From assembly GCF_028283785.1 (NCBI RefSeq), contig NZ_JAPWKB010000013.1, forward strand, positions 186,001 through 250,000: a stretch of DNA of 64,000 nt, written 5' to 3'. Positions 20,196 to 28,864 of the stretch are shown here, piece after piece (the stretch's first letter is position 1; each line of letters begins with the position of its first letter). Made by a program: the position numbers and the translations under genes. The DNA is from Paraburkholderia sp. Lineage in GTDB: Bacteria > Pseudomonadota > Gammaproteobacteria > Burkholderiales > Burkholderiaceae. The notes under the pieces are model-generated. The model made no database searches. It saw only the letters and a program-made list of their open reading frames with translations, and had not been told where the DNA came from.

Positions 20196-20838
20196 TGCGT
20201 GTTTCGGCCCACATCCCCGCGCGCGATGTCAGTTCGACAAGCGCGAGATAGCACACGCACAGTGCGAGCAGTGTCTCGACAAACGCGAAAGTCGCAGAAC
20301 CGATACCGGTTAGAACAAAGGTCAGCTCGGGTACGGTGACGATCGACAGCACCGCCGTTTCCTTGCTGAGCACGATGGTGAGGTTGATGAGAGCGGGTAC
20401 GATCAGCACCAGCATTTGCGGCGTCTGAATGCGCAAAATCGTTTGCCAGCGGGTGAGGCCGAGACACGCAGCAGCCTCGACGTGTCCGGGCGGAACCGAT
20501 TGGAATCCGGAGCGGAATGCTTCCGCAAAATATGCGCTTCCGTAGAGTCCGAGCCCGACGACGCCCGCTGTCATCGGGTCGAGCGTGAGTCCGATCGACG
20601 GTCCGCCGTAGTAGAGCAGAAACAGTTGAACCAGAAACGGCGTGCCTCGCAACAGCTCGATATAAAAGCGCAACACCGCGCGGATCGGGCGGCCACAAAA
20701 CAGCTGCAGCACCGCAATCAGGAACCCGACGACCAGTCCGATCGCGACGCCGGCGAGCCATGTCCCCACTGTGGTCGCGAAACCAGCTGCGATCGGTTGC
20801 AGGTTGTGGGTGATGACGGTCGGGTCGAACTGTTGCAT
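20176..20838 (-). CDS. Amino acid ABC transporter permease
   Basis: [61 protein letters not shown]; start chosen at MQQFDP. Confidence 0.88.
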   Translation of the reverse strand: MQQFDPTVITHNLQPIAAGFATTVGTWLAGVAIGLVVGFLIAVLQLFCGRPIRAVLRFYIELLRGTPFLVQLFLLYYGGPSIGLTLDPMTAGVVGLGLYGSAYFAEAFRSGFQSVPPGHVEAAACLGLTRWQTILRIQTPQMLVLIVPALINLTIVLSKETAVLSIVTVPELTFVLTGIGSATFAFVETLLALCVCYLALVELTSRAGMWAETRIARYIA

Positions 20839-20895
20839 GGCTTGCGTCCTTCGGTGCGTCCCGGTGGCTGCTCTGTTCCGATAAAGCCATGGCAC

Positions 20896-20914
20896 GCATG
20901 CGTCGGGCGCATGC
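20896..20914. repeat. GCATGCG-N5-CGCATGC dyad
   Basis: N5 tcggg. Confidence 0.8.
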
Positions 20915-20921
20915 ATGCGTT

Positions 20922-21572
20922 TTATGCATGCTTGAGTCGATATTCCGCTGCGTGCGCCACAAGTGCGAGCGCACCGCATATGACGAAGTAAATCAGGCCC
21001 GCTGCCAGGTAAGCTTCAAGCGGTCGATAGGTGCTGGCGGCGATATTCTGTGCGGTGCGCGTCAGTTCCGCGACGCCCACCACGGAAATCAGCGACGACG
21101 CCTTGATCAGCAAAACCATCTCGTTGACGAGCGACGGCAGTGTCAGACGAAACGCTTGCGGCACCTGGATTCGTCGCAGTTGGTCGAGCGTGGAAAGGCC
21201 AAGCATGCGCGCCGCTTCGAGGTGGCCTGGCGGAATGCTGAGAAAGCCGCCACGCAAGATCTCAGCGATATACGACGCTGAACACAATGACACGGCACTA
21301 ACGGCCGCGACGATCGGCGACACGTTGATGCCTGCAAACGGCAGCAGGTAATAAACGAGCAGTAGTTGCACCAGCATCGGCACGCCACGAAAAAAGAACA
21401 CGTAGGCGCCGCCGAACCAGCGGGCTGCGCGATGCGTGGACAGCCGCGCGGTGCACACGCCGATCGCGACGAAAAACCCGATCACGAGACCGGTCAGCGA
21501 AATGCCGATCGTGGCGAGCGACGCATGCAGCAGCAGCGGCATACCTTGGGCGAAAACGGTGGCGCTGAACAT
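20922..21572 (-). CDS. Amino acid ABC transporter permease
   Basis: YVFFFRGVPMLVQLLLVYYLLPFAG; GHLEAARMLGLSTLDQLRRIQVPQAFRLTLPSLVNE. Confidence 0.88.
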   Translation of the reverse strand: MFSATVFAQGMPLLLHASLATIGISLTGLVIGFFVAIGVCTARLSTHRAARWFGGAYVFFFRGVPMLVQLLLVYYLLPFAGINVSPIVAAVSAVSLCSASYIAEILRGGFLSIPPGHLEAARMLGLSTLDQLRRIQVPQAFRLTLPSLVNEMVLLIKASSLISVVGVAELTRTAQNIAASTYRPLEAYLAAGLIYFVICGALALVAHAAEYRLKHA

Positions 21573-21628
21573 GATGGGCGGGCGTCTATGTCGAGCGTGT
21601 GCGCGTATTCACTGCGTTGAATAGCGGA

Positions 21629-22456
21629 TTAGTAGTTCGGCATCGGCATGGTGGTGGGCGCATCCATCGCAACGCCGAACCATTTCTTTTGCAGCGCGGC
21701 GAGGCGTCCGTCGTTGTGCATTTTCACGAGCGCTGCGTTGAACGCGTCGGCGAGCGGCTTGCTGTCCGCATCCTTGCGCAGGCAATAGGCGAAATACACT
21801 TTCGCTCCGAACGGTGGCTGCACGACGGCAAAGGTTTCGGGACGTTGTTTGGCGACATAGGCGATGTTCGTCATCGAATTCGCCACGGCGACGATCCGGC
21901 CCGCCGCGAGGTCTGCATACGCCTGGTTGTTATCGACGTATTCGCGGACTTCAGGCGGCTTCGGCAGCGTGGCGATGTACGCCTTCAACTGGTCCAGTTG
22001 CGCTGAGCCTTTGCCTGCACCGACGATCTTGCCCGCGATGTCGGACGATTGTTTCAGCGACGTGTCGCTCGCGCGCTTGAGCAGTGCATCGGTTGCGTCG
22101 GCGATGGGCAGCGTGTAGGTGTAGCGCTCCATGCGCGCCTTGGTGACCGTCAGCGGCCCGCCGACCATATCGAACTTGCCGGCTTCGAGGCCCGGCAACA
22201 CGCTGGGCCACGGCAGGTCGATGAAGCGAACCTTGACGCCGAGTTCCTGGCCGACGGCTGCGAAAAGATCTTTGTTGAAACCCGCTTGCTGACCGTTTTC
22301 GAGGAAGTCGAACGGTGCGAATTGCATCTCCGTTCCGACCACCAGTTCACCCGCTTTCTTCACTTTGGCGAGCTGGTCTTCTGCATGCGCGGTGACGCTT
22401 GCGGCGCACAGAGCCAACATCACCAGACGACATTTCCAGCTTGCGAGAATGCTCAT
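21629..22456 (-). CDS. Amino acid ABC transporter substrate-binding protein
   Basis: Signal peptide; KAGELVVGTEMQFAPFDFLENGQQAGFNKDLFAAVGQELGVKVRFIDLPWPSVLPGLEAGKFDMVGGPLTVTKARMERYTYT. Confidence 0.9.
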   Translation of the reverse strand: MSILASWKCRLVMLALCAASVTAHAEDQLAKVKKAGELVVGTEMQFAPFDFLENGQQAGFNKDLFAAVGQELGVKVRFIDLPWPSVLPGLEAGKFDMVGGPLTVTKARMERYTYTLPIADATDALLKRASDTSLKQSSDIAGKIVGAGKGSAQLDQLKAYIATLPKPPEVREYVDNNQAYADLAAGRIVAVANSMTNIAYVAKQRPETFAVVQPPFGAKVYFAYCLRKDADSKPLADAFNAALVKMHNDGRLAALQKKWFGVAMDAPTTMPMPNY

Positions 22457-22520
22457 GAATTTCTCCGGATAGCGAAGTAAAGTGGCACGAACGAATCAGT
22501 GGAGCAGAGGGTCGAGGGCA

Positions 22521-22528
22521 GTATATAC
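22521..22528. promoter_or_regulatory. Candidate GntR/HutC operator copy 1 (GTATATAC)
   Basis: caGTATATACcg in the divergent promoter region 22457-22694. Confidence 0.55.
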
Positions 22529-22630
22529 CGCGATTTTCGCGCGAAATAAATAAACCTGTGCTGCATGGCAGCGCATCGTTCGACGTGCTTTCTTGTAAGG
22601 AACGATGCGGCTTGCGCATGCGTTTCTGGC

Positions 22631-22640
22631 GGTATATACC
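22631..22640. promoter_or_regulatory. Candidate GntR/HutC operator copy 2 (GGTATATACC, perfect palindrome)
   Basis: Second copy of GTATATAC in the same divergent intergenic region. Confidence 0.6.
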
Positions 22641-22694
22641 ACTCGGAATCGCGTGATTTTTCTTCCTTGCGCAGGCCTTTCACGGAGCGTTGCG

Positions 22695-23663
22695 ATGTCG
22701 TCCGCCACACCCATTCCGATCATCGACCTGGCTGGTGTCCGCGCTGGCGACCCTGCCTCGCTCGCGCGAGCAGGGCGCGAGATTCATGATGCATGCACGA
22801 CCATCGGTTTCTTTTACATCGTCAATCACGGCGTGCCGCAAGCTACGATCGACGCAGCAGAAGCCGCGGCACGCGAGTTCTTCGCATTCCCCGTCGAGAC
22901 CAAACGCCGTGCAGCGGTGAATCAACGTCATCGCGGTTTCAACGCACTCGGCGACGCGACGATGTATCAGGCGAAACGTCCTGACTACAAGGAGTTTTTC
23001 AGCATCGGCCTCGAGCTGCCTGAAGACGATCCGGATGTGCTGGCCGGGCAGGCTCTGCGCGGTCCGAACAACTGGCCGGATTTCATGCCTGCATTGCGTC
23101 CGGCGTTGTATGACTATTACGACGCCGTCGGCGCATGCGGCGCGGATCTTCTGCGAGCAGTTGCCACAGGGCTCGACGTGGATGCGGATTTTTTTGCGCC
23201 GCGCTATACGAAGCGGATGCAGCGTACACAAATGGTGTACTACCCGCCGCAACCGCCGCAGTCGGATGAAGATCAGTTCGGCGTCGCGCCGCATACGGAT
23301 TACGGCTGCATTACGTTGTTGTGGCAGGATCGGGTCGGTGGCCTGCAGGTGCGCGAAATCGGCAACGACACATGGATCGATGCGCCACCCGTTCCAGGGA
23401 GTTTCGTCGTGAACGTGGGCGATCTTCTGGCGCGCTGGACCAACGACAGGTTTCGTTCGACGCTGCATCGTGTCGTAAATGCGTCGGGCCGCGAGCGCTA
23501 TTCGATTGCTACGTTTTATGATCCGACGTATATCGCGCCGGTCGATCCGCGCGATCTCGGCACCAGCGAGGCTGCGCTAAAGTATCAACCGGTCGCGGCC
23601 GGCGACTATATCCTCGGCCGCATCAACGATTCGATGGGTTATCGGAAGAAGCATGCAATGTAA
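22695..23663 (+). CDS. 2-oxoglutarate/Fe(II) oxygenase, isopenicillin-N-synthase-like
   Basis: IPIIDLAGVRAGDPASLARAGREIHDACTTIGFFYIVNHGVP; HTDYGCITLLWQD ; RFRSTLHRVVN; start chosen at MSSATP. Confidence 0.9.
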   Translation: MSSATPIPIIDLAGVRAGDPASLARAGREIHDACTTIGFFYIVNHGVPQATIDAAEAAAREFFAFPVETKRRAAVNQRHRGFNALGDATMYQAKRPDYKEFFSIGLELPEDDPDVLAGQALRGPNNWPDFMPALRPALYDYYDAVGACGADLLRAVATGLDVDADFFAPRYTKRMQRTQMVYYPPQPPQSDEDQFGVAPHTDYGCITLLWQDRVGGLQVREIGNDTWIDAPPVPGSFVVNVGDLLARWTNDRFRSTLHRVVNASGRERYSIATFYDPTYIAPVDPRDLGTSEAALKYQPVAAGDYILGRINDSMGYRKKHAM

Positions 23664-23674
23664 GGGAATCCCGC

Positions 23675-25099
23675 ATGAATGATGGTGTAACTGGGCTTCG
23701 CGCCGGCAACGCTCACGCAACGTTTCTCGACACGCTGACGGCGTTGCGCGCCGCACTCGGCGACGACGCCGTGCGGGTCGGCGATCAGATCGGCGCACGC
23801 TCGATGACCGACTGGACGCGCCATACGCCCACGCGCGCGGCCGCATTGCTGTTGCCGCGCACGACCGACGAGGTTTCGAAGGCACTCGCAATCTGCGATG
23901 CCGTGGGACAAAGCGTCGTGCCGCAGGGCGGCATGACGGGTCTTGCGGGCGGCTCGATTCCTCGCGCATCGGACATAGCGTTGTCGCTCGAACGGATGAC
24001 GGGCATCGAGGAAATCGATGCGGCGTCCGCCACGATCACGGTGCGTGCCGGCACGACGCTTCAGGCCGCGCAGGAAGCGGCAGCGGAGGCAGGTTTCGAA
24101 CTCGCGCTCGATCTCGGCGCACGCGGTTCATGTCAGATCGGTGGCAATCTGGCCACCAATGCAGGTGGTAATCGCGTGATCCAGTCGGGCACGGCGCGCG
24201 ATCAGGTGCTTGGTCTGGAGGTCGTGCTCGCGAACGGCGCGGTGTTGACCTCGCTCGGCAAGATGGTGAAAAACAACACCGGGTACGATCTCAAGCACTG
24301 GTTTATCGGTTCGGAGGGCACGTTAGGCGTGATTACGCGGGCCGTGCTGAGGTTGCATCCGCCGCGCGCATCGCGGCATACCGCGCTTGTCGCTCTGGAC
24401 GGCTACGACGCGGCGGTGAATCTGTTGCGGCGCCTGTCGACGCGCTTCGGAAACGACATCGGCGCATTCGAGATCATGTGGCCGGATTTCTTCGATTTTG
24501 GCGTCGAACTGACAGGCACCCGTTCGCCATTCGACGCGCCGCATCCGCTTTATGCACTGATCGAACATGCAAGCTTCGATGCGGCCGATGACGGCGAGCG
24601 TTTCGCCGGAGCATTGACCGAAGCGCTCGACGCACATGCGATCCGCGACGCGATCATGGCCCAGTCATTTGCCGACGCGCGCGGCTTGTGGGCAATCCGT
24701 GAATGCACGGCGGAGTTTCCGGTGCGACTCGACGCGATCAACTTCGATGTGAGTTTGCCGATCGGCGAGATCGGGCATTTTGTCGATCGGTGCCGGGCGG
24801 CGCTGGATCAGAAATGGCCGGGCAATCGCAGCTATTTCTTCGGCCATATCGGCGATTCGAACCTACACGTCACCGTGGACGGTAATTCGGTGCCGGGTGT
24901 CGATCATCATGCGGTGTACGCATTCGTCTACGAGATGCTGCGGCCGTTGCAAGGTTCGGTGTCGGCCGAACATGGTGTCGGCTCGATGAAGCGCGAATTC
25001 CTGCCGATTTCCCGCTCGGCCGCTGAACTCGCGGCCATGATCGCAATCAAGCAGGCACTCGATCCACGCGGCATTCTCAATCCGGGCAAACTGTTCTGA
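23675..25099 (+). CDS. FAD-binding oxidase/D-2-hydroxyacid dehydrogenase (GlcD-like)
   Basis: VVPQGGMTGLAGGSIPRASDIALSLERM; GGNLATNAGGNRVIQSG; SAEHGVGSMKREFL; DPRGILNPGKLF. Confidence 0.9.
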   Translation: MNDGVTGLRAGNAHATFLDTLTALRAALGDDAVRVGDQIGARSMTDWTRHTPTRAAALLLPRTTDEVSKALAICDAVGQSVVPQGGMTGLAGGSIPRASDIALSLERMTGIEEIDAASATITVRAGTTLQAAQEAAAEAGFELALDLGARGSCQIGGNLATNAGGNRVIQSGTARDQVLGLEVVLANGAVLTSLGKMVKNNTGYDLKHWFIGSEGTLGVITRAVLRLHPPRASRHTALVALDGYDAAVNLLRRLSTRFGNDIGAFEIMWPDFFDFGVELTGTRSPFDAPHPLYALIEHASFDAADDGERFAGALTEALDAHAIRDAIMAQSFADARGLWAIRECTAEFPVRLDAINFDVSLPIGEIGHFVDRCRAALDQKWPGNRSYFFGHIGDSNLHVTVDGNSVPGVDHHAVYAFVYEMLRPLQGSVSAEHGVGSMKREFLPISRSAAELAAMIAIKQALDPRGILNPGKLF

Positions 25100-25106
25100 T
25101 ACGAAA

Positions 25107-25138
25107 AGGGCGCGCATGACTGAAATCATGCGCGCCCT
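25107..25138. terminator. Perfect 13-bp stem hairpin between convergent genes
   Basis: AGGGCGCGCATGA-CTGAAA-TCATGCGCGCCCT; minus strand continues TTTTCG. Confidence 0.7.
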
Positions 25139-25159
25139 CAGCGTCGATGCGTATCGCGC

Positions 25160-25184
25160 ATGCCATGCGCAGCACGCATGGCAT
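25160..25184. repeat. Variant dyad with 10-bp arms and 5-nt spacer
   Basis: ATGCCATGCG-CAGCA-CGCATGGCAT. Confidence 0.75.
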
Positions 25185-25189
25185 CAATG

Positions 25190-25369
25190 CTATCTGACCG
25201 CGAACAGCGTCAGGTTCATGAAGACCTTGAATACTTCGCCGAGCGACACGGCAGCAACGACGCCGCCGAGCCACAGCAACACGAACCAAGCCCAACCCGG
25301 CAGCCTGCGTTGAGGCGCAGCGGATCGATCCGCGTCGCGCTTAGTGATGGTAGTGATGTTGGTCGCCAT
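25190..25369 (-). CDS. DUF2474-like small membrane protein, cyt bd oxidase-associated
   Basis: 59 aa MATNITTITKRDADRSAAPQRRLPGWAWFVLLWLGGVVAAVSLGEVFKVFMNLTLFAVR, one TM, overlaps cydB end; embedded in longer listed ORF. Confidence 0.75.
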   Translation of the reverse strand: MATNITTITKRDADRSAAPQRRLPGWAWFVLLWLGGVVAAVSLGEVFKVFMNLTLFAVR

Positions 25370-26348
25370 GACGCACCTTCCCGCGAAATACCCAATAACC
25401 GAGCGTCGTGTACGCAATGATGATCGGGATGATGATTGAAGCACCGACCAGCGTAAAGATCTGGCTGGAGCGCGGTGCCGCTGCTTCCCACAACGTGATG
25501 CTCGACGGAATCGCATACGGCCACAGGCTGACCAGCAAGCCGAGATAGCCAAGCAGTACGATGCCGAGCGCCAGCAGGAACGGCGTGTTGTGATGTCGTT
25601 CGAGCACGGCGCGACGCATGCGCCACGCGAATACCAGCACAAGAATCGGGGCGGGCAGCAAACGGTAGAACAATCCCGACTCGAACCAGCGTTGTGCGAT
25701 TTGCGGCTCTTGCAGCGGCGTCCAGAGACTGACGATGGCGATAAACGCGAGCAGCACGATCGTCAGCGGCCACACGACACGATGCAGTCGGCGTTGCAGA
25801 TCGCCTTCGGTCTTGGCAACCAGCCAGGCGGAACCGAGCAGCGCATAGGTTGCAACGAGGCCGAGGCCCGTCAACAACGTGAACGGTGTGAGCCAGCCGA
25901 ATGCATCGCCTGCGAAGTTGCCATTCGCAACCGGAATACCTTGCAGATACGCGCCGAGTGCGATGCCCTGAAAGAATGCCGCGCCCGTCGAGCCGCCGAT
26001 AAACGCGAGATCCCACAGATATTTCGTGCGATTCGCCTTGGCGCGCAGCTCAAACGACACACCGCGAAAGATCAGGCATGCAAGCATGAAAATAAGCGGC
26101 AGATACAACGCGGACAGCACGGTCGCGTAGACGACCGGAAACACCGCGAACAATCCCGCGCCGCCGAGCACCAGCCATGTTTCGTTGCCGTCCCAAACCG
26201 GTGCGACGGTATTCATCATCAGATCGCGCTCTTTCTCGTCCGGAAAGAACGGAAAAATGATGCCGATACCCAGATCGAAGCCGTCGAGCACGACGTACAT
26301 GAACACGCCCAACGCGATGATCGCAGCCCAAACTACAGTGACATCCAT
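25341..26348 (-). CDS. cydB: Cytochrome d (cyanide-insensitive type) ubiquinol oxidase subunit II
   Basis: VVLDGFDLGIGIIFPFFPDEKERDLMMNTVAPVWDGNETWLVLGGAGLFAVFPVVYA. Confidence 0.92.
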   Translation of the reverse strand: MDVTVVWAAIIALGVFMYVVLDGFDLGIGIIFPFFPDEKERDLMMNTVAPVWDGNETWLVLGGAGLFAVFPVVYATVLSALYLPLIFMLACLIFRGVSFELRAKANRTKYLWDLAFIGGSTGAAFFQGIALGAYLQGIPVANGNFAGDAFGWLTPFTLLTGLGLVATYALLGSAWLVAKTEGDLQRRLHRVVWPLTIVLLAFIAIVSLWTPLQEPQIAQRWFESGLFYRLLPAPILVLVFAWRMRRAVLERHHNTPFLLALGIVLLGYLGLLVSLWPYAIPSSITLWEAAAPRSSQIFTLVGASIIIPIIIAYTTLGYWVFRGKVRHGDQHHYHH

Positions 26349-26375
26349 GTTTCTTTACCTCGTCATGCGTGAAGA

Positions 26376-27776
26376 TCAGGCCGCGTCGATCATCGTGTCG
26401 GCGGCGGAAAGCGGACGGCGTGCAGTACCGCCGGTCACGTGATGCGGCGCGTCGCCTGGCAGAGCGGGGCCCGAGCGCATCAGCTTCAGCAGGTAGTAGA
26501 TGCCGGTGCCGAACACGAGGAAATACACCACCACGAATGCCATCAGCGAGATGCCGACCTGTTGCGAAGTCAACGGGGAAACCGCTTGCGATGTGCGCAG
26601 TACGCCGTACACGACCCACGGCTGACGTCCCGCTTCGGTCGTGACCCAGCCGGCCAGCAAGGTGATGAAACCGGTCGGGCCCATTGCGATCGCGAGTTTC
26701 TGGAACCACTTCGCTTCGAACAGCGCGCCACGCTTGCGCAGCAATGCGGCCGTCAACGACATCAGGATCATCAGCACGCCGAGGCCTGCCATCACACGGA
26801 AGCTCCAGAAGACCACGGTGGAGTTCGGACGATCTTCCGGCGGGAAGCTCTTGAGGCCGCGAATCTCGCCGTCCCAGCTATGCGTGAGGATCAGGCTGCC
26901 CAGGTGCGGCACGGAGATCGCGTAGCGCGTGGTTTCGGCCTTCATATCCGGAATGCCGAACAGGTTCAGCGCGGTGCCGCCTTTCTCGGTGTCCCACAGT
27001 CCTTCGATCGCTGCGATCTTGGCCGGTTGATATTCGCGGGTATTCAGGCCGTGCTGATCGCCGACCACGGCTTGCAGCGGCGTGAGTACCAGCAGCAGCC
27101 ACAGCGCCATCGAGAACATCGTTTTGACCGCTGGATCGCGACGTCCCTTCAGCAGATGCCATGCGCCGACCGCCGCCACGACCAGCCCGGCAACGATGAA
27201 CGCGGCGAGCGCCATATGCGCGAGACGGTACGGGAACGACGGATTGAAAATGATCTTCATCCAGTCGAGCGGCACGACGTGACCGTCGACTACTTCGAAG
27301 CCTTGCGGCGTTTGCATCCAACTGTTCGATGCGAGAATCCAGAACGTGGAAATCAGCGTACCGAGCGCGACCATCAGCGTGGCGCCGTAGTGTGCGCGCG
27401 CGCTGACGCGCTGCCAGCCGAACAGCATGATCCCGAGGAAGCCCGCTTCGAGGAAGAACGCGGTCATGACCTCGTACATCAGCAGCGGCCCGGTGACGGG
27501 GCCTGCGAACCGCGAGAATCCGGACCAGTTGGTGCCAAATTCATAGCTCATCACGACGCCGGACACGACGCCCATGCCGAATGCAACAGCAAAGATTTTC
27601 GACCAGAACATGCACAGGTCTTTGTAATGCGATTTACCGGTTTTCAGCCACATGCCTTCGAGCACGGCAATGAAGCTGGCGAGCCCGATACTGAGCGCCG
27701 GAAAGACGATATGAAATGAGACGGTGAATGCGAACTGGATACGGGCGAGATCGAACGCCGAAATTGCAGGAGTCAT
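26376..27776 (-). CDS. cydA: Cytochrome d (cyanide-insensitive type) ubiquinol oxidase subunit I
   Basis: ARIQFAFTVSFHIVFPALSIGLASFIAVLEGMWLKTG; GTNWSGFSRFAGPVTGPLLMYEVMTAFFLEAGFLGIMLFGW. Confidence 0.92.
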   Translation of the reverse strand: MTPAISAFDLARIQFAFTVSFHIVFPALSIGLASFIAVLEGMWLKTGKSHYKDLCMFWSKIFAVAFGMGVVSGVVMSYEFGTNWSGFSRFAGPVTGPLLMYEVMTAFFLEAGFLGIMLFGWQRVSARAHYGATLMVALGTLISTFWILASNSWMQTPQGFEVVDGHVVPLDWMKIIFNPSFPYRLAHMALAAFIVAGLVVAAVGAWHLLKGRRDPAVKTMFSMALWLLLVLTPLQAVVGDQHGLNTREYQPAKIAAIEGLWDTEKGGTALNLFGIPDMKAETTRYAISVPHLGSLILTHSWDGEIRGLKSFPPEDRPNSTVVFWSFRVMAGLGVLMILMSLTAALLRKRGALFEAKWFQKLAIAMGPTGFITLLAGWVTTEAGRQPWVVYGVLRTSQAVSPLTSQQVGISLMAFVVVYFLVFGTGIYYLLKLMRSGPALPGDAPHHVTGGTARRPLSAADTMIDAA

Positions 27777-27939
27777 GGCCTTGATACCGATAGCAGACTA
27801 ATCGCGTCGCTTGCTGCCGACGCACGGGGTGTCGCGAATGGCGCAAGAGTAGGTGAATGTCGCGAACTTTGCTGCGTCGCAATGTGCGTCGATACGCCGC
27901 GTGACACGGTGTCCATTTACGAATTCGGGACGATAAAGG

Positions 27940-27955
27940 CTTGATGCGTATCAAG
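27940..27955. promoter_or_regulatory. Perfect FNR/ANR box upstream of cydAB
   Basis: CTTGAT-GCGT-ATCAAG matches TTGAT-N4-ATCAA exactly, about 165 bp upstream of the cydA start. Confidence 0.75.
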
Positions 27956-28321
27956 TTTTTCCTGCATCCGGGCACGGCGTTGTGCGGCACGGTGCGACGT
28001 TTTGTACCCATGATGCGGCAATCGACCACGCTGATCCGGTGCCTTTCAATAAGCTCGGGGAGAGGCATTTAAAGGAGATGTCCAACTCGATAAATGCGGC
28101 CACGAGATAGTGGAACGCGTGATTACATCTGAATGCGAAGCGATCCTTTGCAACATCTGAGACATTCAAAAGAAAATGCGCATGCATTGGCGGTTCGCAT
28201 GACGTATGCGCATGCGAGCATGTCACGTATGAATGGGCCGGAATTCGAGCGCGGCATAATGCGTGGCAGGCATTCATTGTCGCTAAGAGCGTGTCAACTA
28301 CGAACAAAGGGAGATCGGACC

Positions 28322-28864
28322 ATGCGCGAAGTGAGCTGGACATCGCTGGATGACGGCGGCATCGAGCATCTTGCTCTGGACATTCGTGATGACGGTGTGT
28401 TCGTCGAAAGCGTCGTGGTCGCGCAGCACTATGGCCTCCACTACCGGCTACGCTGCGACGCTAAATGGCACGTGCGATACGCGTATCTGAAGACGATGGG
28501 CGGCGCAACGCTGGAACTGCATGCCGACGGTGACGGAACGTGGCGCGACGGCCACGGCTTGCACCTGGGCATGCTGGATGGGTGTATCGACATCGACATC
28601 ATGGCGACACCATTTACCAATACCTTGCCGATTCGCCGGTTGACACTGGCCGAAGGCGAGCGGCGAACCTTATCTGCCGCCTATATCGCTACGCCGGATC
28701 TGCGTATCGCGCGCTTCGAACAGGCGTATACATGCATAGAACTGGACCGCGAGTACCGCTACGAAGGCTTGACGACGAACTTCGCCGCTCATCTGAGCGT
28801 GGATGACGACGGCCTCGTGATCGATTATCCGGCGTATTTCAGGCGCTTGCGGCGCGGTGAGTGA
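28322..28864 (+). CDS. Putative glycolipid-binding (DUF1089-like) protein
   Basis: MREVSWTSLDDGGIEHLALDIRDDGVFVESVVVAQ...LHYRLRCDAKWHVRYAYLK; RBS gggag upstream. Confidence 0.7.
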   Translation: MREVSWTSLDDGGIEHLALDIRDDGVFVESVVVAQHYGLHYRLRCDAKWHVRYAYLKTMGGATLELHADGDGTWRDGHGLHLGMLDGCIDIDIMATPFTNTLPIRRLTLAEGERRTLSAAYIATPDLRIARFEQAYTCIELDREYRYEGLTTNFAAHLSVDDDGLVIDYPAYFRRLRRGE

